A stretch of DNA of 64,000 bases from Muribaculaceae bacterium Isolate-036 (Harlan) (GCA_003833075.1 RIAY01000009.1:1-64000); one strand, 5' to 3'. Shown: positions 28,662-36,890, numbered from the stretch's first letter. Numbers and translations are program-made. Notes: generated by a model from the letters alone, not told the origin.

Positions 28662-29171
28662 ATGAATGATGACAAGACTTTATTGGATAGCCTTGCAGTA
28701 GAAGAGGCTATTCAAAATGATGAATCCTATAAGTTCCCTTACGGAAACTATAAGATAATCGGCGATACGGGTGAGATTGATAGGATTATCAATACTTGCG
28801 GTGTCATTAATGTTGATATTATAGATATTACAAGTACGCTCTCTACTGAGGCTGATAACTATGTGGCAGTAGGTTATGCCGAGGGTGAGGGGTGTATTGC
28901 GAATGCTTTTAAGGATGCGGTCGGCAAATTGCCGGCAGGAATGGAAAGTATTTCTAAAATGCTTTCCAATATATGGATTTCAAAAGGTGTTGAACAGCAG
29001 GGGAATGAAATGTCTGCACTTACTGATTTAATAAAATGCATGTCTCCGGATATAGACATTTGTTGGGGATTTGCTTGGGATGAATCATTAGAAGGACAGC
29101 AGGCAAAAGCGACATTGATTGCAGTGGATGTCAAGGCAAGAGCGACTTCGGTAATGGGGAATCTTACCTGA
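28662..29171 (+). CDS. Stand-alone FtsZ C-terminal-type domain
   Basis: 169 residues. From residue 47 the sequence follows the C-terminal (GTPase-activating) domain of FtsZ: GVINVDIIDITSTLS aligns with GLMNVDFADVRTVMS of E. coli FtsZ, VAVGYAEGEGCIANAF with the GSGVASGEDRA region, and SPDIDICWGFAWDESL followed by AKATLIAVD with the last strands (DNATVVIG...RVTVVATG). The N-terminal GTP-binding domain, including the GGGTGTG loop, is absent; the first 45 residues are unrelated. The product could not bind GTP by itself but could dock onto FtsZ filaments or mimic a subunit end. Part of its gene is repeated, decayed, at 30872-30948. Confidence 0.72.
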   Translation: MNDDKTLLDSLAVEEAIQNDESYKFPYGNYKIIGDTGEIDRIINTCGVINVDIIDITSTLSTEADNYVAVGYAEGEGCIANAFKDAVGKLPAGMESISKMLSNIWISKGVEQQGNEMSALTDLIKCMSPDIDICWGFAWDESLEGQQAKATLIAVDVKARATSVMGNLT

Positions 29172-29515
29172 TTAGCTGATTTTTAAGCGCAAGCAACAGT
29201 TTCCCGATCATTGGGGTTGGTCGTGTGGAGAATATTTCGTAATTTTGTGTTGTCGCAAATGCGGCAGACATCGCGGTATAAAGAATACACGAAAGTGTTT
29301 AACTGATTCTCAGAGATAAAGTCTGGAAAACTTACGAACGGGAATGAGTTGACAACTCTCTCGTCATGCATATGGCGTGGGAGACTGTTGCTTGTTTTAG
29401 TTCAAGGCATTTCCAGACGCCCATCTCTTGAAATAAGTTAGCAGTCCTCACGCTTTTCGTATTCCAAGTAAAATCTTCTTCGTGGGCTGGGAAGGGCTAA
29501 AAGCATTTAGTGCAG
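29172..29515. other. Intergenic region, no confident gene
   Basis: The + strand holds nothing coding. On the - strand a 62-codon open stretch (29183-29371) reads FVSFPDFISENQLNTFVYSL, which looks protein-like but lacks a recognisable family and a promoter; it could be a remnant. No hairpin with a T-run is evident after the FtsZ-like gene. Confidence 0.3.
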
Positions 29516-30850
29516 ATGGAAAAATTTCTCAAAATGTGTGCAGCTACATTCTTTTCAGCTGCAATGCTTGTCGGATTTATTGCGTGCAGCAATGGGAGTG
29601 TAGACCATAAGAAACTCAACAGCATGTTGAATACATCTCTAACGATGAACACAACGGATGCAAAACTGATATATCAAAAATCATCCGTTCAATCCCGCAG
29701 CAATGCAAATGGGGATGGCTATTTTAAATTAACATTCAATAATGACGAAGACCGTGTAGTTCTTCAAGATGCAGATGGGATGCCACTGGATGTCGGTTTT
29801 TATCTTAAAAGACTCTCAAACAAACATCTGCTCGTTCGCCCTGAATTTCATCCACAAGATTTTTATAACGGAGATTTTGATGAAATTTACATGGAACCGG
29901 AAGGTAAAGAACTTTATGCCAAGTGTGAAGAGCTTAATCGCACACGTCTGTTGGACGTAAAGACAGGAAAATCATACTTGTGGAATGTATACAATCAGTG
30001 GTCATCACCTATATATGGTGAATATATTGCACAATGTTACGAAATGTCTCCTACGAAATATCTTATCCTGACTGATTTGGAGATATTGATTATGGATTAT
30101 TCCAATCCTGATAGAATAAAGATTATTCCTGTAAAGGCAGAAGGTGAAGAGGTAGATATAAGCAAGGTTGAATTTGACCAATTGGGGAATGTTGCCTATT
30201 GGTCAGACTCAATGAATATATGGCGAATAAGGACTGCTGACGGAAAGTATTATCAGGTGGATGAAAATAGGGATAGGTGGCAAGAGATGTTTGTGTTAAA
30301 TGATTCTTTCTTTTTGTTTAACCCGGAGAAATCGCAATTGTTCAATATAGGAATTCATGACGGTACATCCGAGTTGACTTATGAGTTGATGGATTTTCCT
30401 TTTATAAACTCCGGTGATGTGAAGATTGAAGACTTGGTAATGTTTAATCCCATAAGACAATCCGTTGTATTTAGATGTAAATCACCTTCTATTGGAACCC
30501 AATACTACGAATTCTCCGGAAACAACAATGAGATGTATCCGGTGGTTTTGCCCAATGATTTTTCTGTTTATTTTACACATGATAAAATTAAAGGAAAAGG
30601 CTGGTTTGGAATCGGACAGGAAAAAATACAGTATCTGAATTTTGAAGATAATCAATTTAATGAATATCCTCTGACAGATGTGCAGGTAATTGAACACTCT
30701 ATTGATAACATAAATGGAGTAGTGTATTTTTCCGGTTTCTCTTTAACAAATGGGGGAAAGGTAATTGGCTCGGTGAATTATAAGGGTGAGATAGATTTTA
30801 AAGCATTAGATAACCAAGACAGCATTACAACCCTTATTCCAGTCAATTAA
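29516..30850 (+). CDS. Lipoprotein, 444 residues, unknown
   Basis: A lipoprotein signal with lipobox VGFIAC near residue 24 (MEKFLKMCAATFFSAAMLVG then FIAC), followed by a mostly beta-structured protein with repeating YxxLxx/NxxxYW segments, compatible with a beta-propeller (LILTDLEILIMDY, GNVAYWSDSMNIWRI, GVVYFSGFSL). No family recognised. The ATG at 29516 is preferred to the GTG at 29510. It lies between the FtsZ-like gene and a decayed copy of part of that gene. It should face the periplasm or cell surface; the basic/acidic retention signal cannot be judged. Confidence 0.75.
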   Translation: MEKFLKMCAATFFSAAMLVGFIACSNGSVDHKKLNSMLNTSLTMNTTDAKLIYQKSSVQSRSNANGDGYFKLTFNNDEDRVVLQDADGMPLDVGFYLKRLSNKHLLVRPEFHPQDFYNGDFDEIYMEPEGKELYAKCEELNRTRLLDVKTGKSYLWNVYNQWSSPIYGEYIAQCYEMSPTKYLILTDLEILIMDYSNPDRIKIIPVKAEGEEVDISKVEFDQLGNVAYWSDSMNIWRIRTADGKYYQVDENRDRWQEMFVLNDSFFLFNPEKSQLFNIGIHDGTSELTYELMDFPFINSGDVKIEDLVMFNPIRQSVVFRCKSPSIGTQYYEFSGNNNEMYPVVLPNDFSVYFTHDKIKGKGWFGIGQEKIQYLNFEDNQFNEYPLTDVQVIEHSIDNINGVVYFSGFSLTNGGKVIGSVNYKGEIDFKALDNQDSITTLIPVN

Positions 30851-30871
30851 AAATCTCATTTAAACAGCTTC

Positions 30872-30948
30872 TAAAGTATTGAACAGCAGAGGAATGAAAT
30901 GTCTGTCCCTTGCTAATAAAATGCCTGTTTTCGGTTATAGACATTTTT
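30872..30948 (+). pseudogene. Decayed repeat of part of the FtsZ-domain gene
   Basis: About 77 bp align with 28983-29062 of the FtsZ-domain gene: TTGAACAGCAGAGGAATGAA here against TTGAACAGCAGGGGAATGAA there, then matching blocks AATAAAATGC and TATAGACATTT with small indels between. It is out of frame and non-coding. The two copies are a direct repeat around the lipoprotein gene. Confidence 0.75.
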
Positions 30949-30966
30949 AACGTTAAAAATTGAGTC

Positions 30967-31845
30967 GTGGGATATCAAAACATTTACGGACGTATTGTCT
31001 ATCCGGTAACAACCGATGTCGGGCAAAAGGATTATTATGAGCATCTCAATTATTGGCATGTCTGCTATCAAAATACCAATAAGCTGGCTATACCGACACG
31101 GGATGATACGTTAGAATATCTGCAGTTAAAGGCTGAAGAAGGAAAACTCTGTTTTTGTCAGGATAAAGAATCTAAGAGTAAATATCGCAAACTTGAGCTT
31201 TATGAAACGCAATATGATTGGCGTCCTGAAAAAACGGGTGATAATAAATTTGTCGGGCTGATTTCACCGACGGGTGAACAGTTGTTGCCAAACTGTTTTG
31301 CAGATGTGTTTACCCAATTCGATGCCATAAATAATAAGCCGGATTTTATTCCTGTCTCAAATGGCGAAGCATGGGCATTGGTGTCTCTATCTATCCGGCC
31401 GATAATGATGACTGATTTTCAGTATAACGCAATTGTTCCGGAACGATGGGGACGTAGCCTATTTTTCGTACAGGATAAAGCGACGATGAAATGGGGTGCC
31501 ATGTCGGTCTTGTCGCCTTGTATAAAGATTAACGATAAACATACATTCGGATTAATAAAACTGGAGACAGTAATGCCTCCTATTGCCGATGAAATCTATG
31601 AGGATGAACTGATAACCGAAGAATCACCTACTATCTTCTTTATGACGCGCAATGGCGATAGGATCGGCATACTGACCGACTTCGGTTATTCAGACATCAT
31701 ATATGATTCTTATGAGACAGATAACGCTAAATGCTCATTCAGGTTGATCAGACATGACCGTAAGAGGGCGCGCCGGGCGGATTACTGGCATCCGGACGGT
31801 AAGGATTTGTATCTGAACCGATGTCGGAAACACATAGGTCGGTAA
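30967..31845 (+). CDS. WG-repeat-like protein
   Basis: 292 residues from a GTG start. No signal peptide. From about residue 95 there are degenerate WG-type repeats: VGLISPTGEQLLPNCFADVF, WALVSLSIRPIMMTDFQYNA, KWGAMSVLS and RIGILTDFGYSDIIYDSYE, each with the Gly-Leu-Ile core followed by a Pro/Asp-x-x-Phe/Tyr-Asp/Asn closing. Such repeats form beta-propellers in many proteins of unknown role. The N-terminal 80 residues (YGRIVYPVTTDVGQKDYYEH) are distinct. Orphan in this context. Confidence 0.6.
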   Translation: MGYQNIYGRIVYPVTTDVGQKDYYEHLNYWHVCYQNTNKLAIPTRDDTLEYLQLKAEEGKLCFCQDKESKSKYRKLELYETQYDWRPEKTGDNKFVGLISPTGEQLLPNCFADVFTQFDAINNKPDFIPVSNGEAWALVSLSIRPIMMTDFQYNAIVPERWGRSLFFVQDKATMKWGAMSVLSPCIKINDKHTFGLIKLETVMPPIADEIYEDELITEESPTIFFMTRNGDRIGILTDFGYSDIIYDSYETDNAKCSFRLIRHDRKRARRADYWHPDGKDLYLNRCRKHIGR

Positions 31846-31989
31846 GCCTAACTTAAACATGTCTTTAAATGGATAAAATTAAGTTTAATCTGCTGCCCTA
31901 ATTCTCTCCGCAAGCCTACATTTTGGCAACAAACGAAACAATCTGCGTATAATCTTTTGCCATTCGGCGAATTATGACTAAATTTGCGG

Positions 31990-32190
31990 TGCAGTATTCC
32001 TTTGGGGTATTGCACCCTTACATATTGGCTCAATCGCAGTCTGAATCACCACCTCGACAAAAGAACGAGCTAAAATAATAATCCGTGAGTGCGTGCCATA
32101 CGGCGCGGACTTTCTCGTAGGATTATTATGGCTTGTGGTGAGCCAAGACTGCGTATGACGAAAGTCTGCGCTTTTGTTTTGTTGGCAAGT
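31990..32190. other. Hairpin-rich intergenic segment
   Basis: The 31846-32252 gap contains several inverted repeats: an imperfect GGTGCAGTATTCC...GGGTATTGCACC hairpin near 31995-32025, perfect 10-bp arms ATAATAATCC (32075-32084) and GGATTATTAT (32120-32129), a GGCT...AGCC hairpin and an AGACT...AGTCT hairpin up to ~32166. It directly precedes a lipoprotein gene. It could be a structured RNA leader or a small non-autonomous repeat element; I cannot assign a family. Confidence 0.4.
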
Positions 32191-32252
32191 GCGCATACCA
32201 AGTCAAACGACATAATGGCAATAATGCACAAAACCAATAACATTACAAGCAA

Positions 32253-32996
32253 ATGAAAAAAGTAATTTCGCTCATGTTGCTATTCGCAACAATGCTCACA
32301 TTCACGGCTTGTGGCGGTGATGATGAGCCGGACAACACAAAGTTATCAAAGACTGCCTACTCTATGTATCACGAGGACACTCAGACAATTGAGGGCACCA
32401 ATGTAGCTGACCTTGTATGGGAATCCGACAATGAGTTTGTCGCCACGGTAAAAAACAGCGCAGTTACAGGGCAGTACGTTGGCAAGGCCTCTGTAAAATC
32501 GGCAACCAAGAATCTCTCTTTTACGGTTGAGGTGAAACCGAGATACAACACTTATGAAGAACCATATTTAGAATGGGGTGCTTCAAAGTCCGCTATCAAA
32601 GCAAAATACGGAACTCCACAATCAGAGGACACTAACAGCCTCATCTATCAGACCTCCAACACTAACGCCCCCATAATGCTTTATGTGTTTGAAAACGGCA
32701 AGATGTCAACATGCGGTGTAGTATGTAAAATATCTACGGCTTATCAGTTAGGAGATTTCCTTGTGGAGAGATATGTTCCCGTTAAAGTGGATGTTGACAA
32801 CTATTCAGCAACGCTACTTCATTGCTATGGAAAGATTAGCGACCCTCAGATTGACTACGGTGTTGCAATGCAATACAACTCATCAATAGGAGGAGTCCTT
32901 GTCGCATATACGGGTGTAAACAATTCAAAATCAAGGAGCGCAGAGGCAATAAACTTCCCAAAAGCATTTGAATCTCTTGAAAAAGCTCTGAAATAA
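32253..32996 (+). CDS. Lipoprotein with Ig-like (BIG2-type) domain
   Basis: 247 residues. Signal peptide and lipobox LTFTAC (Cys20 in MKKVISLMLLFATMLTFTAC), then an Asp/Glu-rich GGDDEPD tether of the kind that exports lipoproteins to the Bacteroidetes surface. Residues 30-95 resemble a bacterial Ig-like domain (VWESDNEFVATV, GKASVKSATKNLSFTVEV). The rest (YLEWGASKSAIKAKYGTPQS onward) is a compact domain I cannot name. Role unknown; likely surface exposed. Confidence 0.75.
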   Translation: MKKVISLMLLFATMLTFTACGGDDEPDNTKLSKTAYSMYHEDTQTIEGTNVADLVWESDNEFVATVKNSAVTGQYVGKASVKSATKNLSFTVEVKPRYNTYEEPYLEWGASKSAIKAKYGTPQSEDTNSLIYQTSNTNAPIMLYVFENGKMSTCGVVCKISTAYQLGDFLVERYVPVKVDVDNYSATLLHCYGKISDPQIDYGVAMQYNSSIGGVLVAYTGVNNSKSRSAEAINFPKAFESLEKALK

Positions 32997-33027
32997 AGCA
33001 ACGGCATGTAGATACTCGCATTGATAT

Positions 33028-33519
33028 TTGCAATCTGTTGGCTTGGCCCTGCACTTAAAGACGGTGGAAAATCAAATAAAAAATTTTTCTGACTCGCACC
33101 CCTGTGCCACAGAGAGGGCGAGCCGTTACCCCTGCACCCCTTATAAAGATGAGTCGTTGCCAGTAGTGGTGATGGCTCATTTGCTTTATATTCGTTGTGT
33201 GGAGTATGCGTATTATTCCGCAGACCTCACTTGGCAGGAATGTCAAACGATTATATTTCAGATGGTTTCCGCCAATTCGGGCAATAACCTCGACCAGTCC
33301 CAATGTGGATTCGTTGGCAGGACTCTCGACCAGTGCAAAAATGCGCTCGTTGAAGTTCCCGATAATACGGGAAAAGTCATAATTAAAAATCAAAATTATC
33401 TTGCTCACTTCCGGCATCTCCAACATTCGCTCCTGAGGCGCATTGCACCTCTTTTCATTGCTCTGCTCCGCAGAAACCGGATTGCCCGCAAGTCTCTCAC
33501 TTGTCAACTGCAAATATAA
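33028..33519. other. Region with overlapping open frames on both strands, unresolved
   Basis: The + strand is open for 163 codons (33028-33519) and the - strand for 152 codons (33055-33513) over almost the same bases. Neither translation has a recognisable domain, a signal peptide or a convincing ribosome-binding site. Both are rich in Arg/Ser and lack the hydrophobic periodicity of the genes around them. The - strand version is slightly more protein-like (MLEMPEVSKIILIFNYDF). It may be a dispersed repeat rather than a gene. Confidence 0.25.
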
Positions 33520-33558
33520 CGGATTCTGGTGTCATATTAGTGCCGTCACATAGTTAAA

Positions 33559-33585
33559 GTTATCAAAATCTAAAGTTTTGATAAC
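33559..33585 (-). terminator. Terminator of the AlbA_2 operon
   Basis: Perfect 10-bp arms GTTATCAAAA and TTTTGATAAC with a 7-nt loop, ending 3 bp after the stop of the - strand gene at 33589. The A/T-rich stem gives a U-run for transcription leftward. Confidence 0.55.
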
Positions 33586-33588
33586 TCA

Positions 33589-34071
33589 TCAATCAAAGCG
33601 GGCCTGCGTGGAGTGCGCGATTTCTGTTCTGTCACAATTATGCCAATCGCTGACAAGTCCCGCATACTCGGCGTCATGATTTACGCCATCTTCGGCACTG
33701 TCATCACCACTGTTAAGAACATCCTGAGAAATTGAAGCAACTCCCGTGAGCACGGCTATAGCAACCTCCCATTGCCCTTTTCTCATCGCATCTTCGGCTT
33801 CATCAAGAATGCGGGATACCGCACAGTTGAAATCGAATGTGGCACGATAGTCAATGTAGCCATGTCGGTCCGAATAATCCTCTATCAAATCCTCAACCCG
33901 TGAAGCATATTTTGCCGAATCCGGTTTAAACAGCGTCCCCGCTCCAAGCGCGAGAAACCTATCTTGAAGCTGTTTACTGTTGCAACATTCTTTTCTGATG
34001 AAATCAGCAATTTGCGTCTTATCAAGCTTCGACAAAAGCAAATCTACCTTATCTATATTCCTTGTTGACAT
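33589..34071 (-). CDS. SWIM-zinc-finger-protein-like fragment
   Basis: 160 residues resembling an internal, helical domain often found behind SWIM zinc fingers in Bacteroidales: LLLSKLDKTQIADFIRKEC, DYRATFDFNCAVSRILDEAE and WEVAIAVLTGVASISQDVLN. The full-length relatives are several hundred residues longer, so this is probably a shortened version, ending in an unrelated-looking tail (IAHSTQARFD). No Cys/His finger is left. It follows the AlbA_2 gene by 10 bp and should be co-transcribed. Function unknown. Confidence 0.5.
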   Translation of the reverse strand: MSTRNIDKVDLLLSKLDKTQIADFIRKECCNSKQLQDRFLALGAGTLFKPDSAKYASRVEDLIEDYSDRHGYIDYRATFDFNCAVSRILDEAEDAMRKGQWEVAIAVLTGVASISQDVLNSGDDSAEDGVNHDAEYAGLVSDWHNCDRTEIAHSTQARFD

Positions 34072-34081
34072 TTTTCTATGT

Positions 34082-35638
34082 TTATGAATTCTTGTTAGCG
34101 GATTTCCACTCTTTAGCGACCTCGGTCAGACGATATTTCTGTTTCGGGTGCCTGGGCTGATCTGAATAAAGTCGCTCGATGGCACCATCAGATAGGGCAG
34201 GAGTGATATAATTCTCTCTAAATCGTTTGGCACTATTTAAATTGAATAATAACATTATATCTTTGAGAGACATGTAGTCTTCACCCATCAATTTAATCAA
34301 TTGGGATACTTGGGTCGTGCTTGGGTCGTACTTGGGTCGTCCTTGGGTCGTCCTTAGGTCGTCCTTAGCCGGTGGTTGAGCGGTAGTTGGGCGGTAGTTG
34401 AGCGGTTTGTCATCTTCCTTGGAAGGCACTTGAGCGGTGCTTGAGCAGTGCTTGGCCGGTCGTTTGAATGATACATAAACGAAACCTCCGTCCCAACGCC
34501 ATGTGGGTTCCTCGACGCCCTGCTCCTGGCAGGCTTCGATGATCCGTTTGGCTCCGGATCCCCAGTTCTCCAACCACATGGAGCGGTAGAGAACCTCCGC
34601 CATCTTCACATTGTAGGGATATGAATCATGGGGCTCCTTTATATTTTCAGGTGTGATTTGAGAAGGGAATATGCCGGGATTTCCTATTTCAACGCGGTCG
34701 TCATAAATTGCGATACTATTCAAGAGATTATATCGCTCCCATTGACGATGACAAAGAGAATTGATGATCGCCTCTCTCAAAGCCTTATAGGGAATTTCAA
34801 GTCTCTCCTCTCGCTGAAGACTGTGGTTGGTGATTTTGCCGCTGAGATTAAGATGCTTGAAGCAAAAGGCAAGCCCAGCATCAAGAAGGTCAAAGAAATT
34901 ACCCTCTACGCGCATCTCATCAATAAACTCGTTCTTGTCTGTACCCAAGAAACGTGCCATTTTTATCTTGAAGTTATCGTACTCATCAACTTTGTCAGAA
35001 AACAGCATCGCGGCTCCGTTAGTCGGAATGCCATTCTTCAGCAACTTCCACTTCGACAGTGTATCGGAAATCGGTTCGCTCAATGCACTCGCAGGAATTC
35101 GACCACCTTCCACACCCATCCGGATGCAACCTCGGATATGCTTTTCATTCAGGTCTGCGAGAGCGACACCCTCTGCAGGGCGTAGTTCCCATGAATATGT
35201 TTTCGGCTCAAATGCTCTGATTCGCTCATCATACATATCCTGCGGCATTACCTTTGTAGTGCTCTCAACCTTGTAGTAAGGACATCCGTGGAAAGTATGC
35301 GGACGCTCGCCCCACACCCAACCATCGAAGTGCATAACAATCAACTTATGACCGGGATGATCAGGTACATCTACATAATCCGGGCGCATATCCACGGCTG
35401 GTTGAAGTCCTGCGATTGCCTGAGCAATCTCTCTTTGTGTGTCATCGGTCACCTGCTGACCGATTATCTTCAGCGACTTAGGCGCGACACCGAAAATCAG
35501 CCAGCCGCCCTCAGTATTGAGAAACGCGCATGCCGTATGCATACCGTCTTTAAGTTCGCCGGTAGTCTTCTTCAGCTCCAGAGTCCGCGACTCATCCGAA
35601 GCAATCAATGTCTTTATATCGTCAATTGTCATTTCCAT
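34082..35638 (-). CDS. AlbA_2 (Schlafen-type) ATP-binding regulator with repeat linker
   Basis: 518 residues. An N-terminal AlbA_2 domain (residues 10-130; ESRTLELKKTTGELKDGMHT, FLNTEGGWLIFGV), a middle HATPase_c-like region (about 250-390; YKALREAIINSLCHRQWERY, NPGIFPSQITPENI, WLENWGSGAKRIIEACQEQG), a low-complexity Thr/Gln/Pro linker (about 393-443), and a C-terminal winged helix. Annotated relatives are called ATP-dependent DNA helicase RecG-like or putative transcriptional regulators; no true helicase motifs are present. The linker is encoded by 11-bp tandem repeats whose copy number changes would shift frame. It starts at the ATG at 35638 or 35632. Confidence 0.8.
   Translation of the reverse strand: MEMTIDDIKTLIASDESRTLELKKTTGELKDGMHTACAFLNTEGGWLIFGVAPKSLKIIGQQVTDDTQREIAQAIAGLQPAVDMRPDYVDVPDHPGHKLIVMHFDGWVWGERPHTFHGCPYYKVESTTKVMPQDMYDERIRAFEPKTYSWELRPAEGVALADLNEKHIRGCIRMGVEGGRIPASALSEPISDTLSKWKLLKNGIPTNGAAMLFSDKVDEYDNFKIKMARFLGTDKNEFIDEMRVEGNFFDLLDAGLAFCFKHLNLSGKITNHSLQREERLEIPYKALREAIINSLCHRQWERYNLLNSIAIYDDRVEIGNPGIFPSQITPENIKEPHDSYPYNVKMAEVLYRSMWLENWGSGAKRIIEACQEQGVEEPTWRWDGGFVYVSFKRPAKHCSSTAQVPSKEDDKPLNYRPTTAQPPAKDDLRTTQGRPKYDPSTTQVSQLIKLMGEDYMSLKDIMLLFNLNSAKRFRENYITPALSDGAIERLYSDQPRHPKQKYRLTEVAKEWKSANKNS
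34309..34461 (+). repeat. 11-bp tandem repeats inside the AlbA_2 gene
   Basis: Nine contiguous 11-bp units from 34309 to 34407 (type CTTGGGTCGTN grading into GTTGAGCGGTN) and three more from 34429 to 34461 (CTTGAGCGGTG type), separated by 21 bp. Units differ at one to three positions. Eleven is not a multiple of three, so each unit gained or lost shifts the reading frame of the C-terminal domain. Confidence 0.9.
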
Positions 35639-35860
35639 AATTCAGTCAAAATTACTGAAAATCTTTGGAATTGCAGTGAGAAGAGAGCGAAAATGCGCTG
35701 AATGGCTTAGTATAAAATTGAAGAAAAACGGTCTCCAAATCATTGCATAGTTTGAACACAGAATTTGAACACAAGGGCATGAACATGGCGGCTGTCAATG
35801 GCGCACGAAATGAGTTGCGCCGGAGTTGTGTTCAGATTTGTGTTCAAAGTAAAAGAAAAA

Positions 35861-35913
35861 GCAGTTACGATTTATTTCGTAACTGCTTGATTTTTAAGGA
35901 GTGGTCCCACTTG
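35861..35913. other. Hairpin followed by the AGTGGTCCCACTTG motif, copy 1
   Basis: A perfect 10-bp hairpin (35861-35870 / 35877-35886) followed by TTGATTTTT has terminator form. Thirteen bases later comes AGTGGTCCCACTTG (35900-35913), also found at 50182-50195 after another hairpin. The rest of 35639-36118 holds no recognisable gene. Confidence 0.5.
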
Positions 35914-36118
35914 GACAATGGGACTATAAATTAAGTATCGTGTTAATCAGACATTTAATCCGAGAGCGTTCAGGGCGCGTTCCCTATCTCTACTCCTACA
36001 GATTTCAATGTTCTTACGCCATGTGGGACATGACTGAGAGCAAAATTACTGATTTTTCATCGATTATACAACACTTTCAGAGTTAAAAATACCTATCAAA
36101 CGATAACAGTTATTCCTT

Positions 36119-36600
36119 TTAGGGGAGTTTCCAATGCCCGGTTTTAGGATGTCCTTCCCACGAAATCCCGAGTTTTGAAAGATAGCGTCCTACGGTCTTT
36201 GAAGAAATGTTTAACTCCTTTGCAATATGCTCGCGAGTGATTTGTAAATCTTCATTAATCAATTTAACTATCTCCTTTTTAATATCGAAACTTTCGTTTT
36301 GAGGGACATCCTCTTCGTTTTGAAGGACGTTTATGTTGTTTTGAGGGACATTCTGAAGGACACACTCTCCATTTTGAGGGACATTTTGAGGGCATCCTTA
36401 TTTTCTCCCTTACTTTTCGGTGTATCACTTACCTCAATAAGCTCATCAGGATTGTCATAGAGAAGTTTCATCGCCTCTATATCGGGCTGGTGTCCCTCAA
36501 AACCGAGGGTAAGAGTTGTGCGGTCAACGCCGCCTGAGGTTGTCACTTCCAGTTTGGGCGCACAGTGATATACGCTCTGCCATGTCTTGAAAATAACCTG
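36119..36600 (-). pseudogene. C-terminal remnant of another AlbA_2-type regulator
   Basis: On the - strand from about 36600 the frame reads VIFKTWQSVYHCAPKLEVTT and GGVDRTTLTLGFEGHQPDIE, the end of an ATP-binding region, then enters a repeat tract. The open frame stops at 36331, while a different frame through the same tract (repeating PQN units) continues into a good winged helix (REHIAKELNISSKTVGRYL) ending at 36119. So it is frameshifted inside the repeats and also lacks its 5' half, which ends at the IS66 remnant. Confidence 0.65.
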
Positions 36601-36867
36601 ATCGAGAACTCTCTCCGTCCCTTGGCGCTTGGACGCAAGAACTGGCTCTTCTGTGGCAACGATGCCTCGGCTTACCGAGCCGCTATAGTCTACTCACTGA
36701 TTGCCTCATGCCGGGCTGCTGATGTGGATCCACGGCAGTGGCTTGAACACGTTCTTGTCGAGATACCGACCCGCAGAAAGAACGGTCAACCCATGGAAGA
36801 TCTTCTTCCGGGTGAATGTGCCAAACGGCGCGATATTAAACCATGGAATCTTCCCGACCCAGACTGA
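36592..36867 (+). pseudogene. IS66-family transposase, C-terminal remnant
   Basis: 92 codons matching the C-terminal end of IS66 TnpC: NNLIENSLRPLALGRKNWLF, with the conserved final Glu of the DDE triad, then AYRAAIVYSLIASCRAADVD and PRQWLEHVL. The rest of the transposase is missing. It abuts the AlbA_2 remnant on the opposite strand, marking a recombination junction. Confidence 0.88.
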
Positions 36868-36890
36868 CCAAAACGCCAACAAACATCCTC

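Noticed and set aside
29183..29371. 62-codon - strand frame after the FtsZ-domain gene
   Set aside because: Reads somewhat protein-like, but has no domain, promoter or conserved context; treated as a possible remnant only.
34309..34461. Short direct repeats considered as a CRISPR array
   Set aside because: Units are 11 bp, contiguous, without spacers, and lie in a coding sequence.
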